Origin: Bacillus tuaregi
GTDB lineage: Bacteria; Bacillota; Bacilli; Bacillales; Cytobacillaceae
Assembly (NCBI RefSeq): GCF_900104575.1
Contig: NZ_LT629730.1
Location: forward strand, 1 to 64,000
Reading direction: 5' to 3'
DNA: 64,000 bases
The translations under genes and the position numbers were made by a program. The notes below the pieces were generated by a model that worked only from the letters and a program-made list of their open reading frames with translations, made no database searches and was not told the DNA's origin. Below are positions 52,563-61,368 of the stretch, one piece after another. Position 1 is the stretch's first letter; each line of letters begins with the position of its first letter.

Positions 52563-54818
52563 TCAATTATGATAAAAAACCATATTCTGATTCATTTCCT
52601 CTGAATCCTGTTCCTGCTTTTTTAATTTTATGGCGAAATAGCCAATCGTCATGAGCATAAAGCCAATCATATAGGTTAAGAGAATAATATGATTGTGCCA
52701 CATATAGGTCAAATCACCGCTTGAAATGACGGCTTTAAAGGCTTGGACGGAATAGGTCATCGGCAGCCAGAGGTTGATGGATTGCAGTGGAGTTGGAATT
52801 AACTCAAGCGGGAATGTACCAGCACTTGTGGTTAATTGCAAAATCAGAATGACAATCGCAATAAAACGCCCCGGGTCGCCCATTGTTGTAACAAGCAATT
52901 GGATTAAGCTTAAGAACACGAAGCTCGTAATGAGCGAGGTCAAAAAGAACAAGGGAATACTTTCAACCTCGATGTTTAAGGCAAATAATAACACGAGGTC
53001 TACTAATACAGCCTGAATCACTCCGACAATCGTTAACACACCAAATTTGCTAAGGAACCATTGCATCGCATTTTTTGGCGCCACGACAGGTTCTTTCAGC
53101 TTAAAGACAATCGAGATGAGCAACGCGCCAACAAATAAGCCAAGTGAGATAAAATAGGGCGCAAAGCCGGTACCATAGTTAGGCACCTTATTGATTTCTT
53201 CCTTTTTCACGGTAACAGGCTCGCCCATCATATCGAAGGTGTCATCAGTTGCTTCAACGGAACCGGCCTGCTCGGACCCTTCTGCTAGTTTACTAGCAAG
53301 CTCTGTTGATCCGTCCATAAGCTGTGATGTACCATCTTCCACTGCCTTTGATCCCTCTGCAAGCTTACCGGCGCCTGTCTCTAATTGCGTACTTCCATTT
53401 GTTAATTGATCCATTCCCGTGCTTAAATCCTGTGCACCATTATTCAATCCTACGGAACCGTTATAAAGTTGACCAATGCCCTGCTGGAGGCTGAGCTGTC
53501 CGTCATTTATTTGTTGAACACCGGCTAATAACTGGTCAAAAGAAGGACCCGTTTGAGACTTCAATTGCCCCTCTAACCCCTGCGTAGAGAATAATAATTG
53601 GTCATGCAGATTGGTTTTAAATTGAGATAGGCCTTGATTTAACCCACTTGCTATGCCAGACGTGATGCCCGGTGACAGCTGTCCAGTCAATTGCTGCTCA
53701 AACTGCTGTTGAAGCTGTTCCTTTGTCGGATTACCTTGAGCCATTTGGGCAACAAAAGCAGATGCTTGCGCTTCATCCATGGCTTGTGATTCTATGAGTG
53801 CAGCCTTTAGCTGTACCATTTGTTCAGCCTGTGAGGTTGAGATTTGATCGGCCAGCTGCACAGAAAGGCTGGCTGTAATGCCATTGGTAAGCTGTGTTGA
53901 AAGCTCTGTGCTTAGCTGTGATTCCAGCTGGTCCATGCCGGCATCCACCTGCCCCAAGCTTCCGTTGATTTGACTCGTCACACCTGAGGCTATTTGCTTT
54001 GGCAGCTCTTCTTTCATTTGTTGAATCCCATCCTGCACCTGTGATGTCCCACTCACTAAGTCAGGTATATTTTCGTTGATTTTCTGCAGACCGGCTTTTA
54101 CTTGGTCCGCACCAGCAGCAAGGTCGCTTGATCCAGATGCAGCCTTTTCCACTCCATTGGAAAATTCAAGGCTTTTCGCTGCTAAAACTTCAAGATTTTC
54201 CCGGAGGCTTTTAGTGCCATCCTTTAATTTTGTTGCACCCTCAGAAAGCTGGGTAGAGCCGTCACTGGCCTGTGTTAACCCTTTGGCCAAGTCCTCGACC
54301 TTCCCAAACATCGTTTCGGCATAGGTTGCCGTCACATTTTTCGAAATCTCTGCTTTAATTTCCTTGACGGCCGTTTCTCCGATTTGTGAAGAAAGGAAAT
54401 TGGTGCTTTCATTAGGAACATAGATTAACTCTAGCTTTTGCGGTGCGGAATCTAATAGGGTTGTTGCATTCGCTGAAAAATTCTCTGGAATCTCAACTAA
54501 TAAATAATAATCCCTGTTTTCCAGTCCCTTGTAGCCTTTTTCCTTCGATACGATATGGAAATCGAATTGATCGTTTTCCGAGAGCTTATCGGTCAGCTGT
54601 TTCCCGAGCTCTAAATGGACTCCATCAAGCTCAGCGCCCTTATCCTCGCTAACGATGGCGACTGGCAGGTCTTCCATCTGGTCATATGGATTCCAAAAGG
54701 CCCACAGAAACATGCCGGCATAAAGGACAGGCACAAAGGCGACGGCTATGATTGGAATGAGAATTTTACGATTGGTGAGAATATGCTTTAATTCAGCTAG
54801 AAAGGATGACTTTCTCAC
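52563..54818 (-). CDS. YhgE/Pip-type membrane protein
   Basis: 751 residues. One N-terminal membrane helix (ILIPIIAVAFVPVLYAGMF), a long extracellular region of about 500 residues with repeated SxGSTxLxxGAxxLxxG segments, and five C-terminal membrane helices of the ABC-2 type. This is the plan of the YhgE / phage-infection protein family, and of ESX-linked EsaA. In other species it acts as a phage receptor or in export; the role here is unknown. A TetR regulator gene lies just upstream and the intervening DNA has a matching operator. Confidence 0.9.
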   Translation of the reverse strand: MRKSSFLAELKHILTNRKILIPIIAVAFVPVLYAGMFLWAFWNPYDQMEDLPVAIVSEDKGAELDGVHLELGKQLTDKLSENDQFDFHIVSKEKGYKGLENRDYYLLVEIPENFSANATTLLDSAPQKLELIYVPNESTNFLSSQIGETAVKEIKAEISKNVTATYAETMFGKVEDLAKGLTQASDGSTQLSEGATKLKDGTKSLRENLEVLAAKSLEFSNGVEKAASGSSDLAAGADQVKAGLQKINENIPDLVSGTSQVQDGIQQMKEELPKQIASGVTSQINGSLGQVDAGMDQLESQLSTELSTQLTNGITASLSVQLADQISTSQAEQMVQLKAALIESQAMDEAQASAFVAQMAQGNPTKEQLQQQFEQQLTGQLSPGITSGIASGLNQGLSQFKTNLHDQLLFSTQGLEGQLKSQTGPSFDQLLAGVQQINDGQLSLQQGIGQLYNGSVGLNNGAQDLSTGMDQLTNGSTQLETGAGKLAEGSKAVEDGTSQLMDGSTELASKLAEGSEQAGSVEATDDTFDMMGEPVTVKKEEINKVPNYGTGFAPYFISLGLFVGALLISIVFKLKEPVVAPKNAMQWFLSKFGVLTIVGVIQAVLVDLVLLFALNIEVESIPLFFLTSLITSFVFLSLIQLLVTTMGDPGRFIAIVILILQLTTSAGTFPLELIPTPLQSINLWLPMTYSVQAFKAVISSGDLTYMWHNHIILLTYMIGFMLMTIGYFAIKLKKQEQDSEEMNQNMVFYHN

Positions 54819-54837
54819 GATTTAAACCTCCTGTTAA

Positions 54838-54870
54838 CAATTGACCGTTTTATTCAATTGGTCATTTTTG
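54838..54870. promoter_or_regulatory. Candidate TetR operator before the yhgE-like gene
   Basis: CAATTGACCG and AATTGGTCATT form an inverted repeat (TGACC / GGTCA with a central spacer). The half-site CAATTGACC recurs in front of the regulator gene at about 55525. Confidence 0.5.
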
Positions 54871-54930
54871 GCCAAATAAGCAGGGTACTCTACTTTTTGA
54901 AAAAAGAGGAGCACCCATGATGTCATGTGG

Positions 54931-55503
54931 TTATTTTTCTAGTCCAGTAAAGAAATATAATTTAAACAGATCGGCGATTTCTTCCTTTGTCAGTGGTTTA
55001 TGATTCTGTTCCCAATCAAAGATTAATGAAACATAGAGCTTCAGCATGGCAAATGCCGTAATTTCGGGATTGCAGGGCTTGATTTCACCGCGGTCCATCG
55101 CGTCTTGAATGATGCCTATCATATAATGGATGATCGCCTGCTCCATCCGCTGTACCACATCCACCACCGCCTGTGTCCCGATTTCTCTTTCCTCCTGAAA
55201 GAGCTTAATCGTTAACTGATGGGACTTGCGAAATTCCAGCAGACCGAATAGGACCCGATTGGCATTTTCATAAAAGGTAAGGCTTCGATTCATGGCATCC
55301 TCTGCCACCGACTTCATATCGCGAATCAAGCTTGAGATAATTTCATCAAATAATTCCTCTTTATTTTTAAAAAAGGTATAAATCGTCCCTTTTCCCACAT
55401 TAGCAAGCCTTGCCACCTGGTCCATCGTCGTAGCCTTGTACCCGAATAAAGAAAATGATTTTGTCGCAGCCTCAATGATTAATTTACGTCGATCCATCGC
55501 CAC
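54931..55503 (-). CDS. TetR/AcrR-family regulator
   Basis: 190 residues. An N-terminal helix-turn-helix (FSLFGYKATTMDQVARLANV, GKGTIYTFFKNKEELF) and a helical ligand domain. It is followed, same strand, by the yhgE-like gene 112 bp later, so it very likely represses that gene and itself. A GTG at 55503 has GGGGTGA upstream; the ATG two codons on is the alternative. No ligand can be inferred. Confidence 0.9.
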   Translation of the reverse strand: MAMDRRKLIIEAATKSFSLFGYKATTMDQVARLANVGKGTIYTFFKNKEELFDEIISSLIRDMKSVAEDAMNRSLTFYENANRVLFGLLEFRKSHQLTIKLFQEEREIGTQAVVDVVQRMEQAIIHYMIGIIQDAMDRGEIKPCNPEITAFAMLKLYVSLIFDWEQNHKPLTKEEIADLFKLYFFTGLEK

Positions 55504-55521
55504 TAAGAAGTCACCCCAATC

Positions 55522-55552
55522 ACAATTGACCAAATGAACCATTCAGTCACTT
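55522..55552. promoter_or_regulatory. Candidate TetR operator before the regulator gene
   Basis: CAATTGACCAAATGAACCAT shares the CAATTGACC half-site with 54838-54870 and continues with TTCAGTCA. It sits immediately upstream of the regulator start. Confidence 0.5.
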
Positions 55553-55585
55553 ATTTAACGTTCAAAAGTGTACCACAAAAAATCC

Positions 55586-55611
55586 TTTGGGACAAGGAAC
55601 CTGTCCCAAAT
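55586..55611 (+). repeat. F1 right-end fragment
   Basis: TTTGGGACAAGGAACCTGTC is an isolated F1 right end. Nothing else is visible between it and the F4 element at 55688. Confidence 0.7.
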
Positions 55612-55687
55612 CGTTCACAATCTTTTAACATGGGTCGTATGTATTGTTATGTCGATATAATATAATTTTGATAGAATAGTCTTATTT

Positions 55688-55851
55688 TTAACTTCATTCA
55701 GCAGATGAATGCAAATGGTACTTCGATTCAGTGGGGATTCAAACCCCGGCTGAATGAAGTTAAGCCTCCGGCGAGTCTTGCGATTTTTTAATGTTAATTT
55801 CGAGCGAGCTCGATAAAAATCCGGACGCAAATTCGACGGGCGAATTTGATT
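55688..55851 (+). mobile_element. F4 hairpin element, short form, directly upstream of a chemotaxis gene
   Basis: TTAACTTCATTCAGCAGATG, GATTCAGTGGGGATTCAAAC, CCCGGCTGAATGAAGTTAAG, GCGAGTCTTGCGATTTTTT and tail GACGGGCGAATTTGATT. It ends 10 bp before the AAAGGAG ribosome site of the next gene, so any promoter for that gene must lie in or before the element. Confidence 0.8.
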
Positions 55852-55873
55852 ATAATGATTAAAGGAGTTGAAA

Positions 55874-57592
55874 ATGATGATTAATAGGTTGAAAAACTTA
55901 AAAATTATCAATGTGGTTTGGATGCTTGCCGTTATTGCCATTGTATTTATGGGGGTTATTGGCTTTTTCAGTACTAACCGAATGGCGAGTATTAATGAGG
56001 ATAATCGGCTGCTGTACAATGAAAATTTAATTCCGCTCACCCAAATCAGCAGCATGAGAGGTACTTTTTCTAATATAAGGATTAGTGTCAGAGATTATTC
56101 GCTCAAGAAGGATGCGAAGCTTCCGGATTCTATCCAAGCGGATTATCAAAAAATAACCGATTTGATCGATTCCTATAGCAGTTCTCGCTCTAATTATATT
56201 AACGGTAAACAAAGCGAAGAAGCCGTGCATGTCGAAAATGTAAAAAATCAATTAACCTTATATGTCACAAACTGGGAGGATGCCCAAAAGGAAATTGATG
56301 CAACGGGTACACTGTCGGACAGTCATTTTGATGAGCTTGATGCTATTGGAACCAATCTTTATGCGAGTCTGACAGCGTTAAAGGAAATAAACGAAAAGGA
56401 AGCCAAATCGGCAAATACCAACAGTCTAAACACTTATGAAAGCAGCTTTAAAACGATTTTATACATATATATATCCGTTACGATTATCTTTATCCTCCTC
56501 GTTGTAGTAACGGTCGTTTCAATCAAACGCTCTGCGAAGGAAATGGTTGCTCTGTTAAATAAAGTCGCAAATGGAGATTTCACCTTAACCATCGACCGAG
56601 GTCAGAGAAATGAATTTGGTCTCATGAAAAAGGCGCTGGCCAACACTGTCGAGGATATTAAGAATATGATCCTTACTGTGAAAGCTAAGACAAAGCATAT
56701 TGAACAGCAAGCCGATAGTTTAGGGCTGGTTTTTGAAGAAATGTCCGCTGCGACACAAAATGTCTCTCAGTCTATTAATGAAGTGGCGCAGGGAACAAGC
56801 TCGCAATCCGAGAATCTAGCAGATATTACAGCGATTCTAGATGACTTCCGAATGGAAATGGACAGCATTGTTATTTCTATCAATGAAGTGGCTCACAGTG
56901 CAGGTGATGTCGATGGGATGGCAAAGGATAGCAGCGGAAAAATGACGGTTTTATCCGATTCAATCGTTGAGGTCAATTCAGCAGCTAAGGCCTTAAAGGA
57001 TAAAATTTCTAACCTTGAATCGAGCGTTAATAAAATCAGTAATATCACCAATATCATTAACGGCATAGCGGATCAAACCAATTTATTGGCCCTCAATGCT
57101 TCGATTGAAGCGGCAAGAGCGGGTGAAGCGGGTAAAGGGTTCTCTGTTGTTGCCGAGGAGATTAGAAAACTCGCCGAGCAAAGTAAGCTCTCTTCCGAAA
57201 ACATTAACAAGCTGGTCGTCGAAATATCCTCAGATACAAAGGATATGGTGAATACATCAGATGACATGATTAAAGAGGTGAATGATCAAATCGAGGTGGC
57301 GAATACCTCCGTTCTTTCTTTTAAAAATATTATAAACGCGATTAACAAAATCATTCCAAAAATGCAGAGCATCAATGGATCAATGGGTAAGCTTCAGACT
57401 AATCAAGGTGTGATTGTGGACAAGGTGCAAGGCGCTTCAGCCGTAGCTCAGGAGGTGGCTGCATCAGCCGAGGAAATTTCCTCCTCCTCCCAGCAAATGA
57501 ATGCATCAGCCGAAGAAGTCTCTGCATCCGCCACACAACTAAGCCATATTAGCAAAGATGTCATTGTTGAAATAGATAAATTCACCTTATAA
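55874..57592 (+). CDS. Methyl-accepting chemotaxis protein with four-helix-bundle sensor
   Basis: 572 residues. TM1 ([20 protein letters not shown]) is followed by a 4HB_MCP-type helical sensor (about 40-185), TM2 ([20 protein letters not shown]), HAMP and the signalling domain with tip [20 protein letters not shown]. It has no N-terminal riboswitch, unlike the receptor at 17307. ATG 55874 follows AAAGGAG; a TTG two codons earlier is rejected. An F1 repeat starts at the stop codon. Confidence 0.92.
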   Translation: MMINRLKNLKIINVVWMLAVIAIVFMGVIGFFSTNRMASINEDNRLLYNENLIPLTQISSMRGTFSNIRISVRDYSLKKDAKLPDSIQADYQKITDLIDSYSSSRSNYINGKQSEEAVHVENVKNQLTLYVTNWEDAQKEIDATGTLSDSHFDELDAIGTNLYASLTALKEINEKEAKSANTNSLNTYESSFKTILYIYISVTIIFILLVVVTVVSIKRSAKEMVALLNKVANGDFTLTIDRGQRNEFGLMKKALANTVEDIKNMILTVKAKTKHIEQQADSLGLVFEEMSAATQNVSQSINEVAQGTSSQSENLADITAILDDFRMEMDSIVISINEVAHSAGDVDGMAKDSSGKMTVLSDSIVEVNSAAKALKDKISNLESSVNKISNITNIINGIADQTNLLALNASIEAARAGEAGKGFSVVAEEIRKLAEQSKLSSENINKLVVEISSDTKDMVNTSDDMIKEVNDQIEVANTSVLSFKNIINAINKIIPKMQSINGSMGKLQTNQGVIVDKVQGASAVAQEVAASAEEISSSSQQMNASAEEVSASATQLSHISKDVIVEIDKFTL

Positions 57593-57808
57593 GTGGGATG
57601 AGGGGAGGCCCCTCGTCCCAAAAGAAAACAGTTAAAGAGTATAGGAACTAAACCCTATCTCATAGATTAATGAGATAGGGTTGTTTTTATTTAATAATTA
57701 ATAGGAAGTGAACTATTCCTGTGATCCCTTCTTAGATTATTAGCTCTAGGGAACGGTGAAGGTTTAGAGGAACTAGGGAACATTTGGTGGGACAACGGAC
57801 CTGTCCCA
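57593..57808 (+). repeat. F1 repeat, complete copy
   Basis: GTGGGATGAGGGGAGGCCCC left end, hairpin AACCCTATCTCAT / ATGAGATAGGGTT with T-run, spacer CTTAGATTATTAGCTCTAGG and right end GGTGGGACAACGGACCTGTC. The stem sequence has changed on both arms while keeping pairing. Confidence 0.9.
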
Positions 57809-57827
57809 ATAGGGAGAGAAAAAGCGA

Positions 57828-58859
57828 ATGAATGAACGTGTGTTATATCTGGATTGGCTGCGAGTGATGGCGATTACAATGGTGGTTACGATACATATTT
57901 CTGGTGGCATCGTCCAAGTTAATTATTTTGATGTGCCAACGAACTGGCTAGCAGCGAACTTCTATGAATCGATATCAAGGAGTGCGGTTTCCTTGTTTGT
58001 CATGATGAGCGGGGCCGTTTTACTTGGTAATAACCGGGAGTTTCAATACAAACCATTTTTTACAAAAAGAATGAGTAAATTATTCATTCCCTTACTCGGC
58101 TGGAGCATGATTTATTATGGCTACCAAGTGTTTGCGGATTGGTATCCATCTTTCTCACTGAAAGAATTTATCGTCCTTTTTCTCACAAACGGAGTGAGTG
58201 GTCACTTTTGGTTCATGTACATGATGATTGGCCTCTATTTAACGGTACCAATCATAAATATCTTTATTCGACATGCCCAAAAACGGGACATTGAATATTT
58301 TTTACTTCTTTGGATTTATGCGTCTGTGATTGTAAAAGCGATGAAGTTTATTTGGGGCTATAGTTTTTCCATCGAGTTATTCATGGTAACGAATTATATT
58401 GGCTACTTTGTGTTAGGGTATTATCTTCATAGTTTTCCATTAAAAAGCCTATGGGAGAAAACGGCGATCGTGTTCGGCGGTATCGGAATCTTTATCACCT
58501 TTGTCCTGACGTATTATGACACCATAGCAGCGGGCGGAATCCTGCAGGAATTTTGGTATGAAAACCATGCGCCAAATGTTCTTTTATCGTCGATCGGGAT
58601 TTTTCTCTTATGTAAAAATCTTTTGGCTAAAAGAAAATTAGGATTTATCTTCAATCAAATAAGCGGCTTAAGCTATGGAATCTATCTCGTTCATATTTTA
58701 CTCATGACCATTCTTTCGAGTAAAACAATCGTCGTCATAAATGAACTTTTCTATCCAGCTCTCGCTATCCCGTTAAATGTGATTCTCTTTGTCACACTCA
58801 GCTGCGGCCTGACCTTTCTACTGAATAAAATTCCACTCTTAAGAAAGCTAGTTTCCTAG
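57828..58859 (+). CDS. Membrane acyltransferase (acyltransferase-3 family)
   Basis: 343 residues and about ten membrane helices. The N-terminus YLDWLRVMAITMVVTIHISG has the family's R and catalytic H, and SRSAVSLFVMMSGAVLLG follows. Such enzymes O-acetylate cell-wall or exported glycans. GGGAGAG precedes the ATG. It is separated from the chemotaxis receptor only by an F1 copy and ends on another F1 end. Confidence 0.9.
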   Translation: MNERVLYLDWLRVMAITMVVTIHISGGIVQVNYFDVPTNWLAANFYESISRSAVSLFVMMSGAVLLGNNREFQYKPFFTKRMSKLFIPLLGWSMIYYGYQVFADWYPSFSLKEFIVLFLTNGVSGHFWFMYMMIGLYLTVPIINIFIRHAQKRDIEYFLLLWIYASVIVKAMKFIWGYSFSIELFMVTNYIGYFVLGYYLHSFPLKSLWEKTAIVFGGIGIFITFVLTYYDTIAAGGILQEFWYENHAPNVLLSSIGIFLLCKNLLAKRKLGFIFNQISGLSYGIYLVHILLMTILSSKTIVVINELFYPALAIPLNVILFVTLSCGLTFLLNKIPLLRKLVS

Positions 58860-58889
58860 TGGGACGAGGGTACAGGTCCCTTGTCCCGA
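58859..58889 (+). repeat. F1 left-end fragment
   Basis: GTGGGACGAGGGTACAGG and CCTTGTCCC. The first G is the last base of the TAG stop codon of the acyltransferase gene. Confidence 0.8.
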
Positions 58890-58905
58890 TAGAGCACTCG
58901 TGAGT

Positions 58906-59073
58906 TCAATAAGATATTTCTCTTTTAAAATAAAAAACTGTTCCATTAACACCTGACAATTCCCAGCCTTCCTTGCCAAGAGAATTTAACTTCTCAGTCA
59001 TTGCGGTATTGAAATCAATACCGTTCTTTAATTGAATCTGAATGTTTTCCACTCTGTATTCAAATTTATTCAC
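58906..59073 (-). CDS. DUF4177-like small protein
   Basis: 55 residues, with KFEYRVENIQIQLKNGIDFN, LNSLGKEGWELSGVNG and TVFYFKRE. The pattern K-x-EYRV...LN.LG.EGWEL....G....FKR is that of DUF4177 proteins. GTG start at 59073 with AAGGAGG 8 nt upstream. Function is unknown. Confidence 0.85.
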   Translation of the reverse strand: MNKFEYRVENIQIQLKNGIDFNTAMTEKLNSLGKEGWELSGVNGTVFYFKREISY

Positions 59074-59147
59074 TTAAAAGCCTCCTTATTGATTAATAGA
59101 ATCTTATCTTGTAATACGAACCATAATAACAATGGTTTCGTTTTCAG

Positions 59148-59174
59148 AGGGACGAGGGACTGTCCCTGTCCCCA
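59148..59174 (+). repeat. F1 end fragment
   Basis: GAGGGACGAGGGACTGTCCC followed by TGTCCCC, an isolated decayed end. Confidence 0.6.
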
Positions 59175-59278
59175 AACTGGAAAATCTTTATATCTATTCA
59201 TTTGGTGGTTCCCGAAGTAATATTAGTTTCAGAGAGTGATGAACGACACAATACGACAAAGTATTGAGTGTTAAAACA

Positions 59279-59390
59279 CATTCTCATTCTGCAATAAAGG
59301 CAAACCAGTTGAAAAGCTGGGACGCAAAGCTACAGGCCTACTGTTATTAGGGTAACTAGGGTGGCTGGGCTGCTGAAGAATGGAGAATGA
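59279..59390 (+). promoter_or_regulatory. c-di-GMP-I (GEMM) riboswitch
   Basis: The conserved blocks are all present: GGCAAACCAG, GAAA tetraloop, GCTGGGACGCAAAGC, a GGCCTA junction, and GGTGGCTGGGCTGCT as the second arm. The closing stem CATTCTCATTCT pairs with AGAATGGAGAATG (59279-59290 with 59378-59390). It lies 70 nt before the WxL gene, so that surface module should respond to c-di-GMP. Confidence 0.88.
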
Positions 59391-59459
59391 TACTCGTTAT
59401 AGGGGTTGAAATTCAAAATTCTTCCGATTCAAATCAAATTTGTATTGGAGGGTTTTTTT

Positions 59460-60113
59460 ATGGGGAAAAAGAAGAGCGTTTCTATTAATCAATTAGACAA
59501 TGGAAACAAAAAGAATAAATTATTTTCTAAAAAGGTAGTAGCTTCGGTTATGGCGTTCGGTCTTGTTGCAACAGCGTTCAGCACAACCTCGTTTGCGGAT
59601 GAGACAGAAACACCAGAATTAACTTCAACTGCGGTAACAGGTGGTACTCTTTCTGGAGGTAAAGTGACTTTTGCACCTCTTTCAGTAACATTAGATGGTA
59701 CTCAAAAGTTTGATGAAGCAGATTGGGGAATTGGTTCCATTACAGACGCTACAGGTAATGGGAATGGGTGGACCTTGTCATTAGATTTATCTCAATTCCA
59801 AGAGTATAGCTTAGAAAATGGGGCTTACGTGGACAAGGGTAAAAAACTAACGGCAGGATCACTTACAGTACTGACAGCCCCAGAGGCTTCTTTCATTGAT
59901 AATACATCATCACCGCTTGAAACCATTAAAACTGTAGATGAAGAACAAGAACTAGATGGTGGCGACCCAGTAATTCTTTTATCTGCAGGAGAAGGTGGCG
60001 GCATGGGTTCATACGAATTCTCTCCTTTACGTGTTAAATTAACCGTTCCTGCTAGCGCTTATGCAAAAACTTACAAAGCAACGGCAACAGTTACTTTAAG
60101 TGAAGCTCCATAA
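59460..60113 (+). CDS. WxL-domain-type secreted surface protein
   Basis: 217 residues with a long charged N-terminus, then a signal peptide ending at SFADE (about residue 43). The rest has the composition of a WxL domain: GGTLSGGKVTFAPLSVTLDG, NGWTLSLDLSQF and SPLRVKLTVPASAYAKTYKA. WxL domains bind peptidoglycan non-covalently. ATG 59460 follows GGAGGG; a longer frame is rejected. It is followed by its usual partner, a DUF916 protein, and is preceded by a c-di-GMP riboswitch. Confidence 0.88.
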   Translation: MGKKKSVSINQLDNGNKKNKLFSKKVVASVMAFGLVATAFSTTSFADETETPELTSTAVTGGTLSGGKVTFAPLSVTLDGTQKFDEADWGIGSITDATGNGNGWTLSLDLSQFQEYSLENGAYVDKGKKLTAGSLTVLTAPEASFIDNTSSPLETIKTVDEEQELDGGDPVILLSAGEGGGMGSYEFSPLRVKLTVPASAYAKTYKATATVTLSEAP

Positions 60114-60131
60114 AAAACGGTTAAATTACTG

Positions 60132-60164
60132 AAAGTCCTCCAATACTAAGGGGGACTTTTTTTT
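60132..60164 (+). terminator. Hairpin between the WxL and DUF916 genes
   Basis: AAAGTCC and GGACTTT pair with extra inner pairs, followed by TTTTT. It may reduce the second gene's expression relative to the abundant WxL protein. Confidence 0.75.
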
Positions 60165-60176
60165 AGGAGTGGTTAT

Positions 60177-61244
60177 ATGAAATGCCGGAAGCCCCTTTGG
60201 ATATTCCTCCTCATCATCTTATCTTTCCCAACGTCAATCGTTTTTGCAGAAGAGAACGACTTTGAATTTCGAGTCGAGCCCATTTTTCCTCAGACGCAGG
60301 TTGAAAAGAAAGGGTATTACCACTTCACAGGAAATCCAAATGAGACCGTTCCCTTACAAGCAAGGGTCACCAATGATAGTAAGAACGAATTGACGGTTCA
60401 AATCCAAGGTTTGAATGCCTTTAGTGGAAATCAAGGCATTCTCTATCAAGAAGAGCCTATTTTAGAAGGAAGCGCTATTATTGATGAAACCTATCAATTC
60501 CAGAAGGCAGCCACGATTCCTTCTGAAATTACGCTTGCTCCGTCGGAATCAAAGGTTGTCGATTTTTCTATCAAAATTCCTGATATCCAAGGTACCCTTC
60601 TCGGGAGCATGGAGTTTCGAGTTTTTCAAGGAACAGAAGAATTGTCACAGAAAGCGAAAAATTCCCAGCTATTGATTGACCAATATAGAGCCTATAACAT
60701 TGGTGTACAAGTGGACGTAACAGATTATTCCGAAACACCGGCTCTAACCCTGAAGGAACCGCAATATTCTCCCGAGCGAATGGCGATTATGGTCCCTTTA
60801 GACAACGCAAATCCTGTCATCGTCCCGAATATTACGGGGAGCTATCAGGTAACAAAGAGTAAGGATGAATCGTTTTCGCTTGTAGGTGATATTTCAGCCT
60901 TCAAAATGGCTCCGATGACAGCCTTTCACTATCCGATCAGATGGTCTGGAGAAACGTTGGAGCCTGGTGAATATCATGTCACATTAACGCTTGATGTGAA
61001 TGGAAACACTCAAACCTATGAAAAATCTCTTAGCATTAAAAATAAGGAAATACAAGAAACGCAACAAAAAATGGAGGAACGCGGCGAAATAGAGGTTGCA
61101 CCCAAGACATTCCCATGGACTATGGTCATTATCGGTATCCTTGTGGTGGTGATTATCATTTTAATCTTGATGATGAGAAGACCTAAAAAACAAAGCCAAA
61201 GAAAGGACCGTAAATACCCCGGCCAACATCCAAATGGAGAATAA
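60177..61244 (+). CDS. DUF916/DUF3324 cell-surface protein (WxL-binding partner)
   Basis: 355 residues: a signal peptide (1-24), a DUF916 peptidoglycan-binding domain (about 30-150: EPIFPQTQVEKKGYYHFTGN), a DUF3324 domain (about 160-290), a membrane helix (TMVIIGILVVVIIILILMMR) and a basic tail. These proteins bridge WxL proteins and the membrane. AGGAG lies before the ATG. Together with the preceding gene it forms a minimal two-gene WxL module, which usually has three or more genes. Confidence 0.92.
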   Translation: MKCRKPLWIFLLIILSFPTSIVFAEENDFEFRVEPIFPQTQVEKKGYYHFTGNPNETVPLQARVTNDSKNELTVQIQGLNAFSGNQGILYQEEPILEGSAIIDETYQFQKAATIPSEITLAPSESKVVDFSIKIPDIQGTLLGSMEFRVFQGTEELSQKAKNSQLLIDQYRAYNIGVQVDVTDYSETPALTLKEPQYSPERMAIMVPLDNANPVIVPNITGSYQVTKSKDESFSLVGDISAFKMAPMTAFHYPIRWSGETLEPGEYHVTLTLDVNGNTQTYEKSLSIKNKEIQETQQKMEERGEIEVAPKTFPWTMVIIGILVVVIIILILMMRRPKKQSQRKDRKYPGQHPNGE

Positions 61245-61245
61245 C

Positions 61246-61337
61246 TGGGACGAGGGGGTTCCTCGTCCCAAAAGAAAATAATAATAGAGGATACAAAGGA
61301 AGCCTTATCACATGGATTAGAGTGATAGGGCTTTTTT
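61246..61337 (+). repeat. F1 repeat, left half with hairpin
   Basis: TGGGACGAGGGGGTTCCTCG, then TCCCAAAAGAAAATAATAAT and hairpin GCCTTATCAC / GTGATAGGGCTTTTTT. It starts 2 nt after the DUF916 gene stop and provides its terminator. Confidence 0.85.
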
Positions 61338-61368
61338 GAATCAGTAAATCGGGTGCATGAACTCCACG

